Made by a program: the position numbers and the translations under genes
Shown: positions 12,080-24,529 of the stretch, in pieces
How the letters are laid out: every line of letters begins with the position of its first letter
Numbering within the stretch: the first letter of the stretch is position 1
The notes under the pieces: model-generated
Told to the model about the DNA's origin: nothing
Seen by the model: only the letters and a program-made list of their open reading frames with translations
Databases searched by the model: none
Source: Salminus brasiliensis
Taxonomy: Eukaryota; Chordata; Actinopteri; Characiformes; Bryconidae
NCBI RefSeq assembly: GCF_030463535.1
Contig: NC_132880.1
Span: 38,535,342-38,599,341, forward strand
Length of the DNA: 64,000 nt
Direction: 5' to 3'

Positions 12080-12705
12080 TGACTTTGTTATCTTACTTAA
12101 GTAGAAAGTTTGGTTATGTACACTTTACTGGAGTAATTATTTTTCAGCCGATTTTTACTTCTACTCCTTACATTTTCACACAATTATCTGTACTTTCTAC
12201 TCCTTACATTTTAAAAAAGCCTCATTATTCCTATTTCATTTCGGTTTGTTTTCATTCTGGCTTGTCATCGTTCAAAAACTAAAAAAAAAAAACTAACAAA
12301 AAAACCCCAAAAAACATTATCCAGATAAATTGTGCAATCAGGAAGCATCCTATTCATACCATTCTGACACCCTATTGGTTTGTAAGCGATCCATTGCACC
12401 TGCACATGTCATGTCACACTCCAGCAAGAACACAGCAGACGTATGTAGCCTAGTATGAAGTTTTTTTTTGAGGAGGTGGGGTACTGCACTATAGGCCCCA
12501 GTGGCGCCGCCTAAGCTTTTGGCTTTTGTTTTCCTTACATTAGTTTTACTTTTAAACTTTAAGTAGTTTTGAAACCAGTACTTTCACACTTTTACTTGAG
12601 TATAAAGCTTAAGTTGATACTTCAACTTCTACAGAAGTCTTTTTAAATCCTAGTATCTACACTTCTACCTGAGTAATGAATGTGAATACTTTTGACACCT
12701 TTGGT
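12080..12705. mobile_element. probable non-autonomous DNA transposon relic
   Basis: The left part repeats CTACTCCTTACATTTT and the right part has CACTTTTACTTGAGTAT and CTTCTACCTGAGTAA, the signature of a widespread teleost DNA-transposon repeat. No transposase frame is present. Superfamily (hAT-like?) and exact ends are uncertain. Confidence 0.45.
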
Positions 12706-12709
12706 TATA

Positions 12710-14465
12710 ATGCTCTGTAGTGTCGCTTTAATAATCATTCAACTCAAGCAAGAGTAATCAGTAATTAATTTAATTAATACATTAATCATTGCCTCAATGC
12801 AGTGTTATTATTATGTTTAACACATCTCATACACACACACACACACTGCCCGGTCTCAATTTTCACACCTCAACCATATGAACAGCACTTACCTTTTTAT
12901 AGCACTGAGCACCAACTTATTCATAATCACCCAACAATATGAACACATATATGAATACGCATTGAAGCAGACCACAGACGGACCAAAACAGCCCCATGAG
13001 GCCCCATGTGACCTGCTGATCATAAGAGGCTCTCTGCAAAATGAAACTAAACCAGTTCCTCAACACACATAAGGCACTGGTCCTCATATAAACTAATACA
13101 GCTCTGCAATGCAGATGTGCACAGTCTTCATATAAACTGCCAATGAACACACACAACCATGAGGATGTGGGACTGAGACAAAGGTTCGACAAGGAGAGCG
13201 GAAGGAAAACAGTTCAACAGTAACAAACTGGATACCCTCACAGGACAGTGCATGTTATCTCGCTGCTTCAGGTCTCACAGTACACACCTCATGCTGGCCT
13301 GGAAACAGTTTAGATAGGATCAGTGTGTTGACTTCATGAAGTGGAGGCCTGGAGCGCTGGCCTGAGACCTGGGTCCAGATTCACAACAGGGTCTTAAATC
13401 TTTTTGCTCTGCATTTTAAGTGTCTAACTTGAGACTTCAACTGTTATTCATCTAAAAAGCCAGGAAAAGGGCTCTCAAAAATGTTTCTCAAAATGAAGCT
13501 TTTAAAAAACTGTGCCTTCCTGTTTACTAGACCTAAAAGTCATATGCATATTGCCTGACTTTTGAGTTATTGCTGATGGCTTACAACATGTTGATGTTGT
13601 CTTCGGGCGCTGAATGAATAAAACTGAAATAGCCAAGCCATTAAGGTCTATGGGAAGGAATATCATATTGCATAGTGGCTAGAGGTGGAATAACTTGTGC
13701 TTCATTACTGTCCTTATGTGTTATTATGGAAGATTTGTACTTTTCTCCAATATTATTAAAACTGAATAGATTAACTTAATTACATTTTTATTTTTGTCTC
13801 ATTTGAAGCAATGTTTCTTTTATATAAAATGTGTTGAGTATTTTAAAGAATATTTTAAGCTCTATAAATATTAACTGCTCAAATGCAGTTCACAAGCTTA
13901 TTTACCACCCTGTTCTTTTTCCACAGAATAAAGCAGATTTTTCTATTGTGAGGGGCTCATGGTAAAAACTGCTTTTCATGAATTCTGCTATGATTGGCTG
14001 GTTTATGTCATCGTGATAGCTCCCAGGAGCCATGTAGCATAGCATAGCACAACATAGCTTAGCACTATAACAAGAAAATGTTACTGTCATCTCTGTGTGC
14101 TCTCAGTGCAGTGTGTGGTTAGCTAGTAGAAGAGATACTAAAACAGGCACTTCCTGTCATCAGCCCTGCTCACCTGGTCAGCTAGCATTAGCTTTTAGTC
14201 TTGCTTCCATATTCTTTGGAAGTAGTTCATGTAAATATTACAAGTCAAAACTGTTAAGAAACAGTTTGGTTCTCGACCCATTTTACAGCTTTGTTTTATT
14301 TACATGGGCTTCACTCTAGAAAGATTCACAGTATGTCACTTTCATCATTTAACTATGCCAAGGAAACACAGTTTCCCCCTAGGGCATCTTTAACAATACT
14401 ACCAAACTCATTGTGTATAATGATACTGCCCACAGACTGACATTAAGACACAGTGAGTCCAAGTT
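12710..14465. other. intergenic, nothing recognised
   Basis: Short (CA)n near 12830 and AT-rich DNA only. No gene or repeat family is supported. Confidence 0.5.
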
Positions 14466-14469
14466 TGTT

Positions 14470-14535
14470 AAGGTGCACGTATTTGTCACTGTACAGTGAA
14501 ATGTGTCCTCCGCATTTAACCCATCTGTGGTAGTG

Positions 14536-14568
<33 letters not shown>

Positions 14569-14705
14569 CCAGCACCAAGGGAGCAGAGAGGGTAAAGGGC
14601 CTTGCTCAAGGGTCCAACAGCGGCAGCTTGCCAAGCCCGGGAATCGAACCCACAACCCTGTTATCGATAGCCCGGCGCTCTAACCGCTGAGCCACCACTG
14701 CCCCA
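14470..14705 (-). mobile_element. tRNA-derived SINE
   Basis: On the minus strand the element starts GGGGCAGTGGTGGCTCAGCGG, with an A-box (TGGCTCAGCGG, 14684-14694) and a perfect B-box (GGTTCGATTCC, 14640-14650), then GCTTGGCAAGCTGCC. An internal (TG)n lies at 14538-14567. The tail includes GGTTAAATGCGGAGGACACA. A decayed relative is at 29925-30170. Confidence 0.82.
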
Positions 14706-15975
14706 TATGCCCATATGTTGCTTAAATCAAATCTGGTGAAATTACTGTCCGCAATGTTGCAAGTAATCAGATCGGATCTGAATCCGAGTCCGGACATCAT
14801 GATTAGCAAAAATGTCATGGTCAGTGTCATGTGTTTTTGGCTGTCCAGACTATCAGCAATCAATCTGGACTTAATCTGGATACACCAAAATATTGGATTT
14901 GGGCTGCTAGTCTAAACATAGCTGTTGAGACCCGAGAAGTCCAAGTGTGGGTTCATTTGAAAATTTCCTTTTGTTTTATGATGAGCTGAAATATTTGGGT
15001 GTTTTTTTTAGTTAAATTATTGAACATCTCAGTGTTTGTTGTTTCTTTGGAAAGCTTTTGGAAAGCTTTTGTAAATCCGGTCTCCGATGCTGTTATGTGG
15101 GAAAGTGCGCAACACTAGACCCTTAGGCTTAATTCTCCTCAGATGGGAGCTTAGAGGACAGAGATAAAGCATTGTCTTTTTGTCTGCACACATATTTAAG
15201 GCATATTTTGTGCTCCAGCAGATCCAAGCTGCAGGAAAACCACTAAGAAGCAGTATGTGATAAATTAAGTTTTGCATGCGTAGACTGTGAGAACACGCAC
15301 CAGTCTTCTCCTCTATTCTGAACAAAAAATAGAGCTGTTGTTGAAGCAGCAGTGACTGAAGGTAATCTGGTCAGTATAATCTGCCCAGAGGCCTGGCGCA
15401 GTAGCAGCTGCTGCGGTCCAAATCCTCCGCCACATCAAATCACAATGGGTTTTGGGATGTCATGAACAAACAGCTAAATCAGTGTTTGCTTCTCCCATGA
15501 TGATGCTTTCTGCCTCTATTTGTGTATTATGAGAAGATTATTACGACTCGTAATGGATTCCTCTTGTTGAGCAGCGTCTGCCGCTTGTCTTGTCATGTTT
15601 TTCATGAAATTTCCTGATTATTTTCCATAATGTTATGAAGGCTTAGTCAGCAATCCTCAAGCAAATGCAATACAAACAGCAGGACAGGATGTTGGAAGCA
15701 GTCCCCTAGAGGTAATTCCCTCAGAATAATGGAAATCCACTGGTTGATTTTATTTTTACCTCATTAGCTGGCTCAACCAGCAATAACCCAACATGCAGTG
15801 CAGTATTCCAATAAATACCAGTACCTCAGTATTCACAGTTGCCAGCAATGGTAGTGAGCTGCTGTTGGAACTGTGGAACAAATCCCTACAGTGACTGGAG
15901 TTCACAGATATATCAGCAACCAAACCTAGGATCTCCTATCTGTGTTTTTCCACCCAACATATCAATAACTGACAT
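14706..15975. other. intergenic, nothing recognised
   Basis: Mostly unique-looking sequence. The stretch 15,000-15,900 has no repeat signature and could hold conserved non-coding elements, but only an alignment could show that. Confidence 0.45.
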
Positions 15976-16035
15976 TTACAATTACATTTAAGGCATTTAG
16001 CAGATGCTCTTATCCAGAGCAACTTATAAAAGTGC
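15976..16035. repeat. short fish repeat fragment (GCATTTAGCAGATGCTCTTATCC)
   Basis: About 50 bp matches the motif at the 3' end of the SINE at 59885-60105 (CATTTAGCTGACGCTCTTATCCAGAGCA), so it is probably a SINE-tail fragment. Confidence 0.6.
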
Positions 16036-16039
16036 TTTG

Positions 16040-19000
16040 CTATTTACCCATATCTGTACTGCTGTTTATTTATACGTATTCTAATGTTATACAGTGTTTT
16101 ACAGGCAAAATCACACTTGCTGCTGAATAATCAGCTGTAATCCCCCCATAAAAGGTCACATCTCATTTATTTTCCAGGTTTGAATAGGGAAGGAGATCCA
16201 GAAAGAATGTTTAAGTTAACCTCATTTGTGGGATGATCTAATTGTCTCGACATTTTGATTGCACACAACTGCTTGCAGGCTTCCTTCACTTAATGTGTGA
16301 CAATAAACTTTATGACTATTCAACACTAAACACAGAACACACTTACAAAAGGGCAAAAATAAACCATATAGAGGAGAGAATGAGTCATTATTGTTTCAGG
16401 CTATTGTGAACGACTGTTTTGCAGTATTCTGTGGGCATGCAGTTTAGCCTATTGTATTACTCTACTGTACCTAAGAAGTCATTCTTAAGGAGACCTATCC
16501 ATGTTTAAAAAATAGGCTCAACACAGGGAAACAATAAGGCTCCACTATTTCCCAAAAGGCATCTTGGAAATATTTGATTTTCAGAAGCTATAGTCACGGA
16601 GGAAAGGGAAAGTATTTTCAGGAGCAGACTGGAACAGTCTGACCTGACTGGGGTCTTTGAACATTAGTCATACGTGTGAGTTATAGTCTGAATCCTCTGG
16701 GCATGAAATGGTGAGGATCTTAGGAACTCACATTTAGATACTGTTCTCCTCTTGTCTTGGAACAGATGTGTTCCAGATGTATTCCAGCACATACAAATTA
16801 TAAATAAAGCCAGAAACGAACATGTGTCCAGAGCCTGATTAATGCTGCACTTATCACACCTTTTATGAAACACCTTGAAAGCAGGATATGCAGGTTCTGA
16901 ACCCACCCTATATATATCAAAACTGAGCAGGCCTCTTTTGGACACAGATAATGTCAGCTTTCAGAAGAAGCAGGCTATTTATTCTCAGACTGTATATAAT
17001 AAGCACGGTTTTCTTATGCAGAAACCACACTCAAAACATGCTGGACTAAATGCTTGGGTCATTTCCCAGCAAATGGACGTCCCAATACACTGGATCATGA
17101 GTGTTACATAAACACTTTAGTTGGGATTTTGTTTGTTTTAAATGTTATTAGTGAGATATTATTTCCCTTTCCTTCTATTTAAAACCAACTAACTCAACTA
17201 TTTATAACCAAATGTTTGATTAACATAAAATATTGATTAATAGTTATGCTTCTTCTCAGCTTCCTATGGATATTCTTCCATGTTTATTCCAAGCTGTAGA
17301 GAAAAACTATGAAAAAAGTTAAGAAAAACTTTTATATTAGTTCATAAATAAATGTTTAGGGAATCATATAGTATCACACAGATATATAGTGCTTATGTGC
17401 CAACTATGATACAATTTCCAGCTCATGCCCAAACTTGTCAACAAACATGGCCAGATTAATAACCAGACTGGTCCCGCTAATCCATTCACGCTGGTACATT
17501 TAACCCAGGGTGTGTTTTCGCCTGAATGACCAGCTCTTAAATTAGCTTAGAACATATGAAACTAGCTACCAGCAAAATCTGGGACACAGATGACATAAAA
17601 AATCTTAAAAATGACCTAATAATCAGCTATAAAATCTATAAGCTAAAAAAATCAAAAAGCTAATAAAAATCAATAAAATGTTCGACTCTGCTTTTATCTG
17701 CCTACTAAGGTGCTGTTAATTAATGCTAACCACAAACCCATTGGCTGGGTTGTCACTGAGAAACAGTCATCAACTCAGTGGCTACCCACCAACACAGAAA
17801 TAACCCAGCAAAATGAGCCAATAGGGCAGGCTCAACTCAGCGTGGACCACTGACGCCATGCGTCATTCTGTAGTGACAGAGGTGATTTTTGGAAAACCCC
17901 ATTTATTTCTGCTATTGAAAAAACGGCTTAGGCCCAGAGTGCCAAATATGGATAAAACAACATGGTGCTTGACTACAAAATGATGACATGACTCCAGTGG
18001 TCCATCTGGGTAATAAAAAACACCTAGTGCTTCAGTGCATTCCTATAAAGAAAGGTGAGATTGGTTCTTGGATTGGATTCATTTGTACATCACATTTCCA
18101 AACATGGTTCTCTAAAGAACGATTCATTGGAAGAATCTTTTTTATTTTTTGAATTACTTCAAAGAAAGTAAGTGTTTGGGTCTCTCTTGTTTAAAACACT
18201 GTACACGAAGAAAGTGCTTTTCTTGGATTCTAATGAAGGCATTCCAGACCAAACACTAGCTTGTGTGTTCCTCCAGGAGGAATGCAAAATCAAACTGGAA
18301 AGAAAAACAAAACCCACAGCTTCTATTTCAGGTTCAAGTGAGGATCAAGAGGACATGCATCTATCCAGAGTGACTAACTGCCTGGTCTCTTCCTGCTTTG
18401 TGATCAGAAGTGATGCTTTGGTTGAAACCGCAAAATGAAACAACAAGTGGGAACTTCTGACTAGAACAGAGTTTTTCAACAAGGCCACGTATGCAGTGCA
18501 TGCGACAGGCTCTCTCTGAGCTCTTTATGAGCTCCAGGTGGGACTCTGGCTGAGCTGATGCTCCCTTCTCTCCTCTCTCAATCATCTGAATTTTGGCTTG
18601 CATTGCTCTGTTCAATCTATCAGCAGCATGCTCCTGTTTTCCAGCCCAGGGGAATACAGCTCTGCAGCTCAGAGCCAACAAGCCTGATTCTAGCACTGGA
18701 CCGATTCTATTCCAGTGGATTAAGAGAGTATGCATAATAGGAAAATGTCTCTCAATTTCAAAGCCCTTATTTGAAGGAAAGTTTTTAATGTGTCTTGACT
18801 GACAGCTCAGTTAATGGTGGAGTAGCTTGTGATCTCCAAGTGTGGCATTGATTAATCTCACCTTAGGAAGAATGCCTGGTTTCCCACAGGGCAGATTCTT
18901 CTAGAACAGCAGAGAGAAGCAGATTTCAGGAACAATGAACAAAGGTATTTTAAAGAGTGGAAACTCTGAGCACAACTGACACTTCAGCAGAGGTAAAAAT

Positions 19001-19490
19001 AGGTTTTCCTGTTCTTTTGTCATCGGTTTAAATTGGCTCACCTATATATATATATGTATAATGTTATGCACAGCTTCCTCATTAAGCTTATCATGCCATC
19101 AGTGAACCAGAATTACAACCCTTCAACTCTTTGATGCGTTTTTTCCTGAAACCAGACTACCAGGTCCAGGTCAGTTCCAATGAATCTATAAGATGAGAGA
19201 AACAACTGTCCAATGATTGACAGTGCAGTGCAAATTGTAGGCTAGAGTCTAAAACACATGTCCTGGAAAAGCTATTCTATTCTATTCTGTTTAAACACTA
19301 AACACCAAAACTGAAACCTGGAACTTATTCCACGTTCAGCAAATCTTTCACTGACCTTGAATTGACCTCTCAAAGTTAACTACATTCAGAAAGAACTCAA
19401 GAAGAGCCCCCCCACCACCACCATCACCATTCAGAAACCACATCTAAACACTAAGTCAAAATATTCGACCCTGATTACACTTGATCACTT
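16040..19490. other. intergenic, nothing recognised
   Basis: AT-rich sequence with scattered short frames. None has splice sites plus a recognisable protein motif. The longest antisense frame (18361-18735) is not recognisable. Confidence 0.5.
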
Positions 19491-19905
19491 TATCTGTCTT
19501 GAGTTTCAGGATTATATCTGGTGAGGTGAAGCCTAAGCCTAATCACACTCAAGCCTAAATGTAAACACACCCAAGATGCATTTAAACCAGATACAAATCC
19601 GATCACTCAAACCACTTTAGGAGGTGGTCTGAGACGCATTGAAGCCACATGTTGCAGCAGTGTAAACACATCCAACAGCCAAAACCCCTCCCAGTACAAC
19701 TGAATCACCAGTAATAATTGCCACACAATAAGCGAATTTGCACATTCAGTCCCACACAGCAATCTGATTTCAGTCTGACTAACCGGAGACGCATTTGACT
19801 ACCCGGTGTAAATGAATGTGGCTAAAAACTAATCGGGAAACAATCAGGATACTAGTCAAATGGAGTGAAAAGGTGTAAACGAGATCTCAATCTATCCAAC
19901 TCCCA
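19490..19905. mobile_element. putative DNA-transposon relic next to a TIR element
   Basis: Blocks such as GGAGGTGGTCTGAGACGCATTG, GCAGCAGTGTAAACACATCC and GGTGTAAACGAGA resemble a repeat frequent in fish. Ends are unclear. Confidence 0.35.
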
Positions 19906-19947
19906 CAGTCACTCAAGAGCTTCCTTTACATTTGAAATTAAACTCAT

Positions 19948-20754
19948 AGGGTGTGTTTATACCTGTAGTTCAGTTCCCTTGGTCCAGGCCCAGAAAGAAG
20001 AAGGTACGTTGTTACATTTCAGTCTTGATTTGCTTTGCGTTCATACAGACATATCTGAACTAAAATGTGATCCTGCATGATAACTAGCAATAACTAACAG
20101 GTGGAATAGCGGGCAAACATCCAGCAGGTTGTTGGTTGAAGAAGGCGGGTAACATCTCCCATTGCGGAAGCAGAACTCGGGCAGATAGATCACTGGCTGC
20201 TTGTGGAAGTGCATGTGAACTGCAGACAATATAAACCTTAACATCTACCTGCTGCTACCTGTTCCCTTAAACCTGGCTTATTCAATCACGTCGTCTTCGT
20301 ATCCGTAGTAAACCACATTTCTGATATTGTACATGTGCTAATCCGTTTATTGCCACGGAAAAAGAAGATAAATCAGGAAACTTCAATGTTACTGTGGCTG
20401 CGTCAACACTCACACACGTCTTTACTGAGACAACTACACTAATGACGGCACTTCTAGTGATGACTAGTTCTGAAACACTGTGTAGTGTGGTGGTGTGACA
20501 ATGAGTGTTGGCTTGGGACACAGCCCGCTAACCTAAAGCATCAGACAGGGGAAGTTAAAGCACAGAAGGGTGGGAAGGTCCGCATAGAGACTTCCTGTGT
20601 TCTGTGTTTATTTGGTTAGATGCATTAGGTTCATGTTGTGTTCGGGCGGTCCGCTTGTTTGATATGCATCAGTGTTCGAAATGCAGTACTAACAGAGCAA
20701 TCGGACCAAGGCTCATTTTAATCAAACCAAAGTTGCCAAGTATAAACACACCCT
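19948..20754. mobile_element. 807-bp non-autonomous DNA transposon with 15-bp perfect TIRs
   Basis: Both ends carry AGGGTGTGTTTATAC: forward at 19948 and as GTATAAACACACCCT ending at 20754. Just inside, both arms contain CTTGGTCC in matching orientation (CCTTGGTCCAGG left, GGACCAAGG right). No transposase frame is present. A clear target-site duplication was not seen. Confidence 0.7.
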
Positions 20755-21136
20755 TGTAAATGTGCCATGGCTTCTTTCTTTTATGCCATGGGAGATCCAC
20801 TTTTGGTTCCCCAAGCACGCAAGTTTGAAAAACAGGTGGTCAACAGAAACTTGTCAACATTCAAACTCTTGCAACATATACACAGGTTGTTTTGGAAAAG
20901 AAGAGGTACACAGCTAGTGAACTGACCAGTTGTCATGTGACATATCATGAGACACAAAATGTACTACTAGCTGCATAAAAACAACATTACTACACTACAT
21001 TGTGAAATTTGGAAATTCCAGATCAGAAAAAGAAAAACATGTTCTGGTGATGGTCATTTAACCCCTCATCCACACCCTACTGCAATTCCTTCATGTTACA
21101 CTAGGGGGCATGACCTATAGTTTGAATATCTACACT

Positions 21137-21891
21137 GGCCAGCCATAATATTAAAACCATCTCTTTGTTTCTACACTCATTGTCCATGATATCATCTGTA
21201 CTGGCCATATAGGAGCACATATTAGTTCTATAATTACAGACTGTAGTCCATCTGTTTCTCTGCATACTCTGTTAGTCTACTACTCAGGACCCCACAGGAC
21301 CACCACAGAGCAGGTAGTATTTGGGTGGTGGGTCATCCTCAGCACTGCAGTGACACTGACATGGTGGTGATGTGTAAGTGTGTGTTGTGCTGGTATGAGT
21401 GGATCAGACACAGCATCGCTGCTGGACCTTTTAAACAATCTGTCCACTCACTGTCCACTCTCAGACACTCAATCAAACACTTTTTGTAGACGTAAAGTCG
21501 GAGACAGAAGCTCATCAGTGCACGGTTTGAGTTGGCCATTCTCTAGTCCTTCATCAGTGGTCACTGGATGCTGCCCACACGGCACTGTTGGCTGGATATT
21601 TCTGGTTGGCGGACTGTTCTCAGTCCAGCAGCGATGCTGAGGTGTTTAAAGACTCCAGCAGCACTGCTGCGTCTGATCCACTCGTACCAGCACAGCACAC
21701 AATAACACTCCACCACCATGGTGTCACTGCAGTGCTGAGGATGACCCACCACCCAAATAATATGTGCTCTGTGGTGGTCCTGTGGGGTCCTGAGCATTGA
21801 AGAACAGGGTGAAAGGTAGCTAACAGAGTACGCAGAGAAACAGATAGACTACAGAGTGCTCCTATATGGTGAGTGGAGCTGATAGAATGGA
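21137..21891. mobile_element. foldback (long inverted repeat) element, unit 1
   Basis: The left arm, from about TGTCCATGATATCATCTG through AGGACCCCACAGGACCACCA and CACTGCAGTGACACTGACAT to TGAGTGGATCAGACACAGCA, recurs as its reverse complement on the right (TGCGTCTGATCCACTCGTAC, ATGGTGTCACTGCAGTGCTG, GGACCACAGAGC and GGACCCCACAGGACC blocks inverted, GTGCTCCTATATGG). Arms are about 250-300 bp around a central spacer of about 200 bp. No transposase frame is present. Confidence 0.8.
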
Positions 21892-22506
21892 CAGTAGCAT
21901 CATAAAGTTTGCCGATGATACAACTGTGCTGGGTCTCATCAGCAAAGGCGACGAGTCAGCATACAGAGAGGAGGTGCAGCAGCTGACAGACTGGTGTACA
22001 GTCAACAACCTTCACAGGAATGTAGAGAAGACCAAGGAAATGGTTGTTGACTTTAGGAAAACAAGACAATACCACTCTCCACTCAACATCAACGGCTCCT
22101 CTGTGGAGATCGTTAAGAGCACCAAGTTCCTTGGTGTCCACTTAGCGGAGAACCTCACCTGGTCCCTGAACACCAGCTCTACAGCCAAGAAAGCCCAGCA
22201 GCGTCTCTACTTCCTCCGGAAGCTGAGAAAGGCCCGTCTCCCTCCACCCATCCTCACCCTCTTCTATAGAGGGACCATAGAGAGCATCCTAAGCAGCTGC
22301 ATCACTGCCTGGTTTGGGACCTGCACAGCCTCTGACCGCAAGACCCTCCAACGCATTGTGAGGACAGCTGAGAGGATCATCTGAGTCTCTCTCCCCTCCG
22401 TCATAGACATTTACACTGCCCGCTGCATCCGCAAAGCAACCAGCATTGTGGATGACTCCACCCACCCTTCACACAGACTGTTCTCCCTCCTGCCATCAGG
22501 AAGAAG
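21892..22506 (+). mobile_element. L2-like LINE reverse-transcriptase C-terminus, unit 1 (5' and 3' truncated)
   Basis: The frame has the RT active-site motif FADDTTVLG near its start, then LTDWCTVNNLHRNVEKTKEM, TKFLGVHLAENLTWS, KKAQQRLYFLRKLRKA and GTIESILSSCITAWFG, typical of fish L2/CR1-group LINEs. A TGA at 22382-22384 interrupts it where the family normally has Gly; translation continues in frame afterwards (SLPSVIDIYTARC). The 5' end is fused directly to the foldback element and the 3' end is cut at the duplication junction. Confidence 0.85.
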
Positions 22507-24052
22507 GTACTACTAGCTGCATAAAAACAACATTACTACACTACATTGTGAAATTTGGAAATTCCAGATCAGAAAAAGAAAAACATGTTCTGGTGATGGT
22601 CATTTAACCCCTCATCCACACCCTACTGCAATTCCTTCATGTTACACTAGGGGGCATGACCTATAGTTTGAATATCTACACTGGCCAGCCATAATATTAA
22701 AACCATCTCTTTGTTTCTACACTCATTGTCCATGATATCATCTGTACTGGCCATATAGGAGCACATATTAGTTCTATAATTACAGACTGTAGTCCATCTG
22801 TTTCTCTGCATACTCTGTTAGTCTACTACTCAGGACCCCACAGGACCACCACAGAGCAGGTAGTATTTGGGTGGTGGGTCATCCTCAGCACTGCAGTGAC
22901 ACTGACATGGTGGTGATGTGTAAGTGTGTGTTGTGCTGGTATGAGTGGATCAGACACAGCATCGCTGCTGGACCTTTTAAACAATCTGTCCACTCACTGT
23001 CCACTCTCAGACACTCAATCAAACACTTTTTGTAGACGTAAAGTCGGAGACAGAAGCTCATCAGTGCACGGTTTGAGTTGGCCATTCTCTAGTCCTTCAT
23101 CAGTGGTCACTGGATGCTGCCCACACGGCACTGTTGGCTGGATATTTCTGGTTGGCGGACTGTTCTCAGTCCAGCAGCGATGCTGAGGTGTTTAAAGACT
23201 CCAGCAGCACTGCTGCGTCTGATCCACTCGTACCAGCACAGCACACAATAACACTCCACCACCATGGTGTCACTGCAGTGCTGAGGATGACCCACCACCC
23301 AAATAATATGTGCTCTGTGGTGGTCCTGTGGGGTCCTGAGCATTGAAGAACAGGGTGAAAGGTAGCTAACAGAGTACGCAGAGAAACAGATAGACTACAG
23401 AGTGCTCCTATATGGTGAGTGGAGCTGATAGAATGGACAGTAGCATCATAAAGTTTGCCGATGATACAACTGTGCTGGGTCTCATCAGCAAAGGCGACGA
23501 GTCAGCATACAGAGAGGAGGTGCAGCAGCTGACAGACTGGTGTACAGTCAACAACCTTCACAGGAATGTAGAGAAGACCAAGGAAATGGTTGTTGACTTT
23601 AGGAAAACAAGACAATACCACTCTCCACTCAACATCAACGGCTCCTCTGTGGAGATCGTTAAGAGCACCAAGTTCCTTGGTGTCCACTTAGCGGAGAACC
23701 TCACCTGGTCCCTGAACACCAGCTCTACAGCCAAGAAAGCCCAGCAGCGTCTCTACTTCCTCCGGAAGCTGAGAAAGGCCCGTCTCCCTCCACCCATCCT
23801 CACCCTCTTCTATAGAGGGACCATAGAGAGCATCCTAAGCAGCTGCATCACTGCCTGGTTTGGGACCTGCACAGCCTCTGACCGCAAGACCCTCCAACGC
23901 ATTGTGAGGACAGCTGAGAGGATCATCTGAGTCTCTCTCCCCTCCGTCATAGACATTTACACTGCCCGCTGCATCCGCAAAGCAACCAGCATTGTGGATG
24001 ACTCCACCCACCCTTCACACAGACTGTTCTCCCTCCTGCCATCAGGAAGAAG
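22507..24052. repeat. 1,546-bp tandem duplication, unit 2
   Basis: This is the second copy of 20961-22506. The LINE sequence continues past the end of this unit (GGTACCGCAGC...), so this unit keeps the original right-hand junction. Confidence 0.93.
22683..23437. mobile_element. foldback element, unit 2
   Basis: This is the same element as 21137-21891, carried by the second unit of the tandem duplication. Its arms and spacer are unchanged as far as compared. Confidence 0.8.
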
Positions 24053-24164
24053 GTACCGCAGCATCCGGTCCAACACGACCAGACTCTGCAATAGCTTCTT
24101 CCACCAAGCCATCAGACTTCTCAACTCAACTCAACTTCTGAACTGATGTCTTTTCTGTTACATG

Positions 24165-24218
<54 letters not shown>

Positions 24219-24524
24219 ATTTAGCCCAGATAAAATGGGAAGCATTTATTTTCACAAGCATTTGCACTAATAACCTTACTACCTCACTGGACTCAATATT
24301 TATTACACTCTGCATAATTTGCACACTACCGCCAATTATTTATTATTCTCTGTCTGTACTGTGTTGTGTTGTCTGTCCACACTTGTTTGTGTTGCACTTG
24401 TGTTTTGTATGCACTGTCTGTTGCACCATGGTCCTGGAGGAATGTTGTTTCGTTTCACTGTGTACCCTGTATGTAGTTGAAATGACAATAAAACCCACTT
24501 GACTTGACTTGGCTTGACTTGACA
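23438..24524 (+). mobile_element. L2-like LINE 3' part, unit 2 (C-terminus, 3' UTR and tail)
   Basis: The coding part is the same as in unit 1, including the TGA (23928-23930). It continues through THPSHRLFSLLPSGRRY-like residues to RLCNSFFHQAIRLLN. A (CT)n tract (24166-24213) and a 3' UTR follow, ending in ATGACAATAAAACCCACTTG and (TTGAC)n, the usual LINE 3' tail. The copy is dead (5' truncated, nonsense codon). Confidence 0.87.
24166..24213. repeat. (CT)n microsatellite inside the LINE 3' UTR
   Basis: About 24 perfect CT units, probably expanded after insertion of the LINE. Confidence 0.97.
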
Positions 24525-24529
24525 GTAAG

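Larger units (their letters stand above)
20961..22506. repeat. 1,546-bp tandem duplication, unit 1
   Basis: The unit begins GTACTACTAGCTGCATAAAA and is repeated from 22507 at a constant offset of 1,546 bp. The open frames translated from both units are identical residue for residue. The junction (AGAAG|GTAC|TACTAG) falls where the unit start and the downstream sequence share GTAC. The unit holds a foldback element and the start of an L2-like LINE fragment. Confidence 0.93.

Noticed and set aside
14640..14704. possible tRNA gene (A- and B-box present)
   Set aside because: The sequence continues into a SINE body and is not a cloverleaf; the same holds for 59885-60105.
14606..14863. minus frame containing VVAQRLERRAIDNRVVGSIPG
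   Set aside because: This is the tRNA-like head of the SINE at 14470-14705 translated, a common false protein.
18361..18735. 124-residue minus frame
   Set aside because: No recognisable motif and no supporting splice sites; the + strand is open as well.
21380..21800. overlapping frames of 66-86 residues on both strands, repeated at 22926-23346
   Set aside because: They fall in the arms of the foldback element and are mirrored in the inverted arm; no protein is supported.
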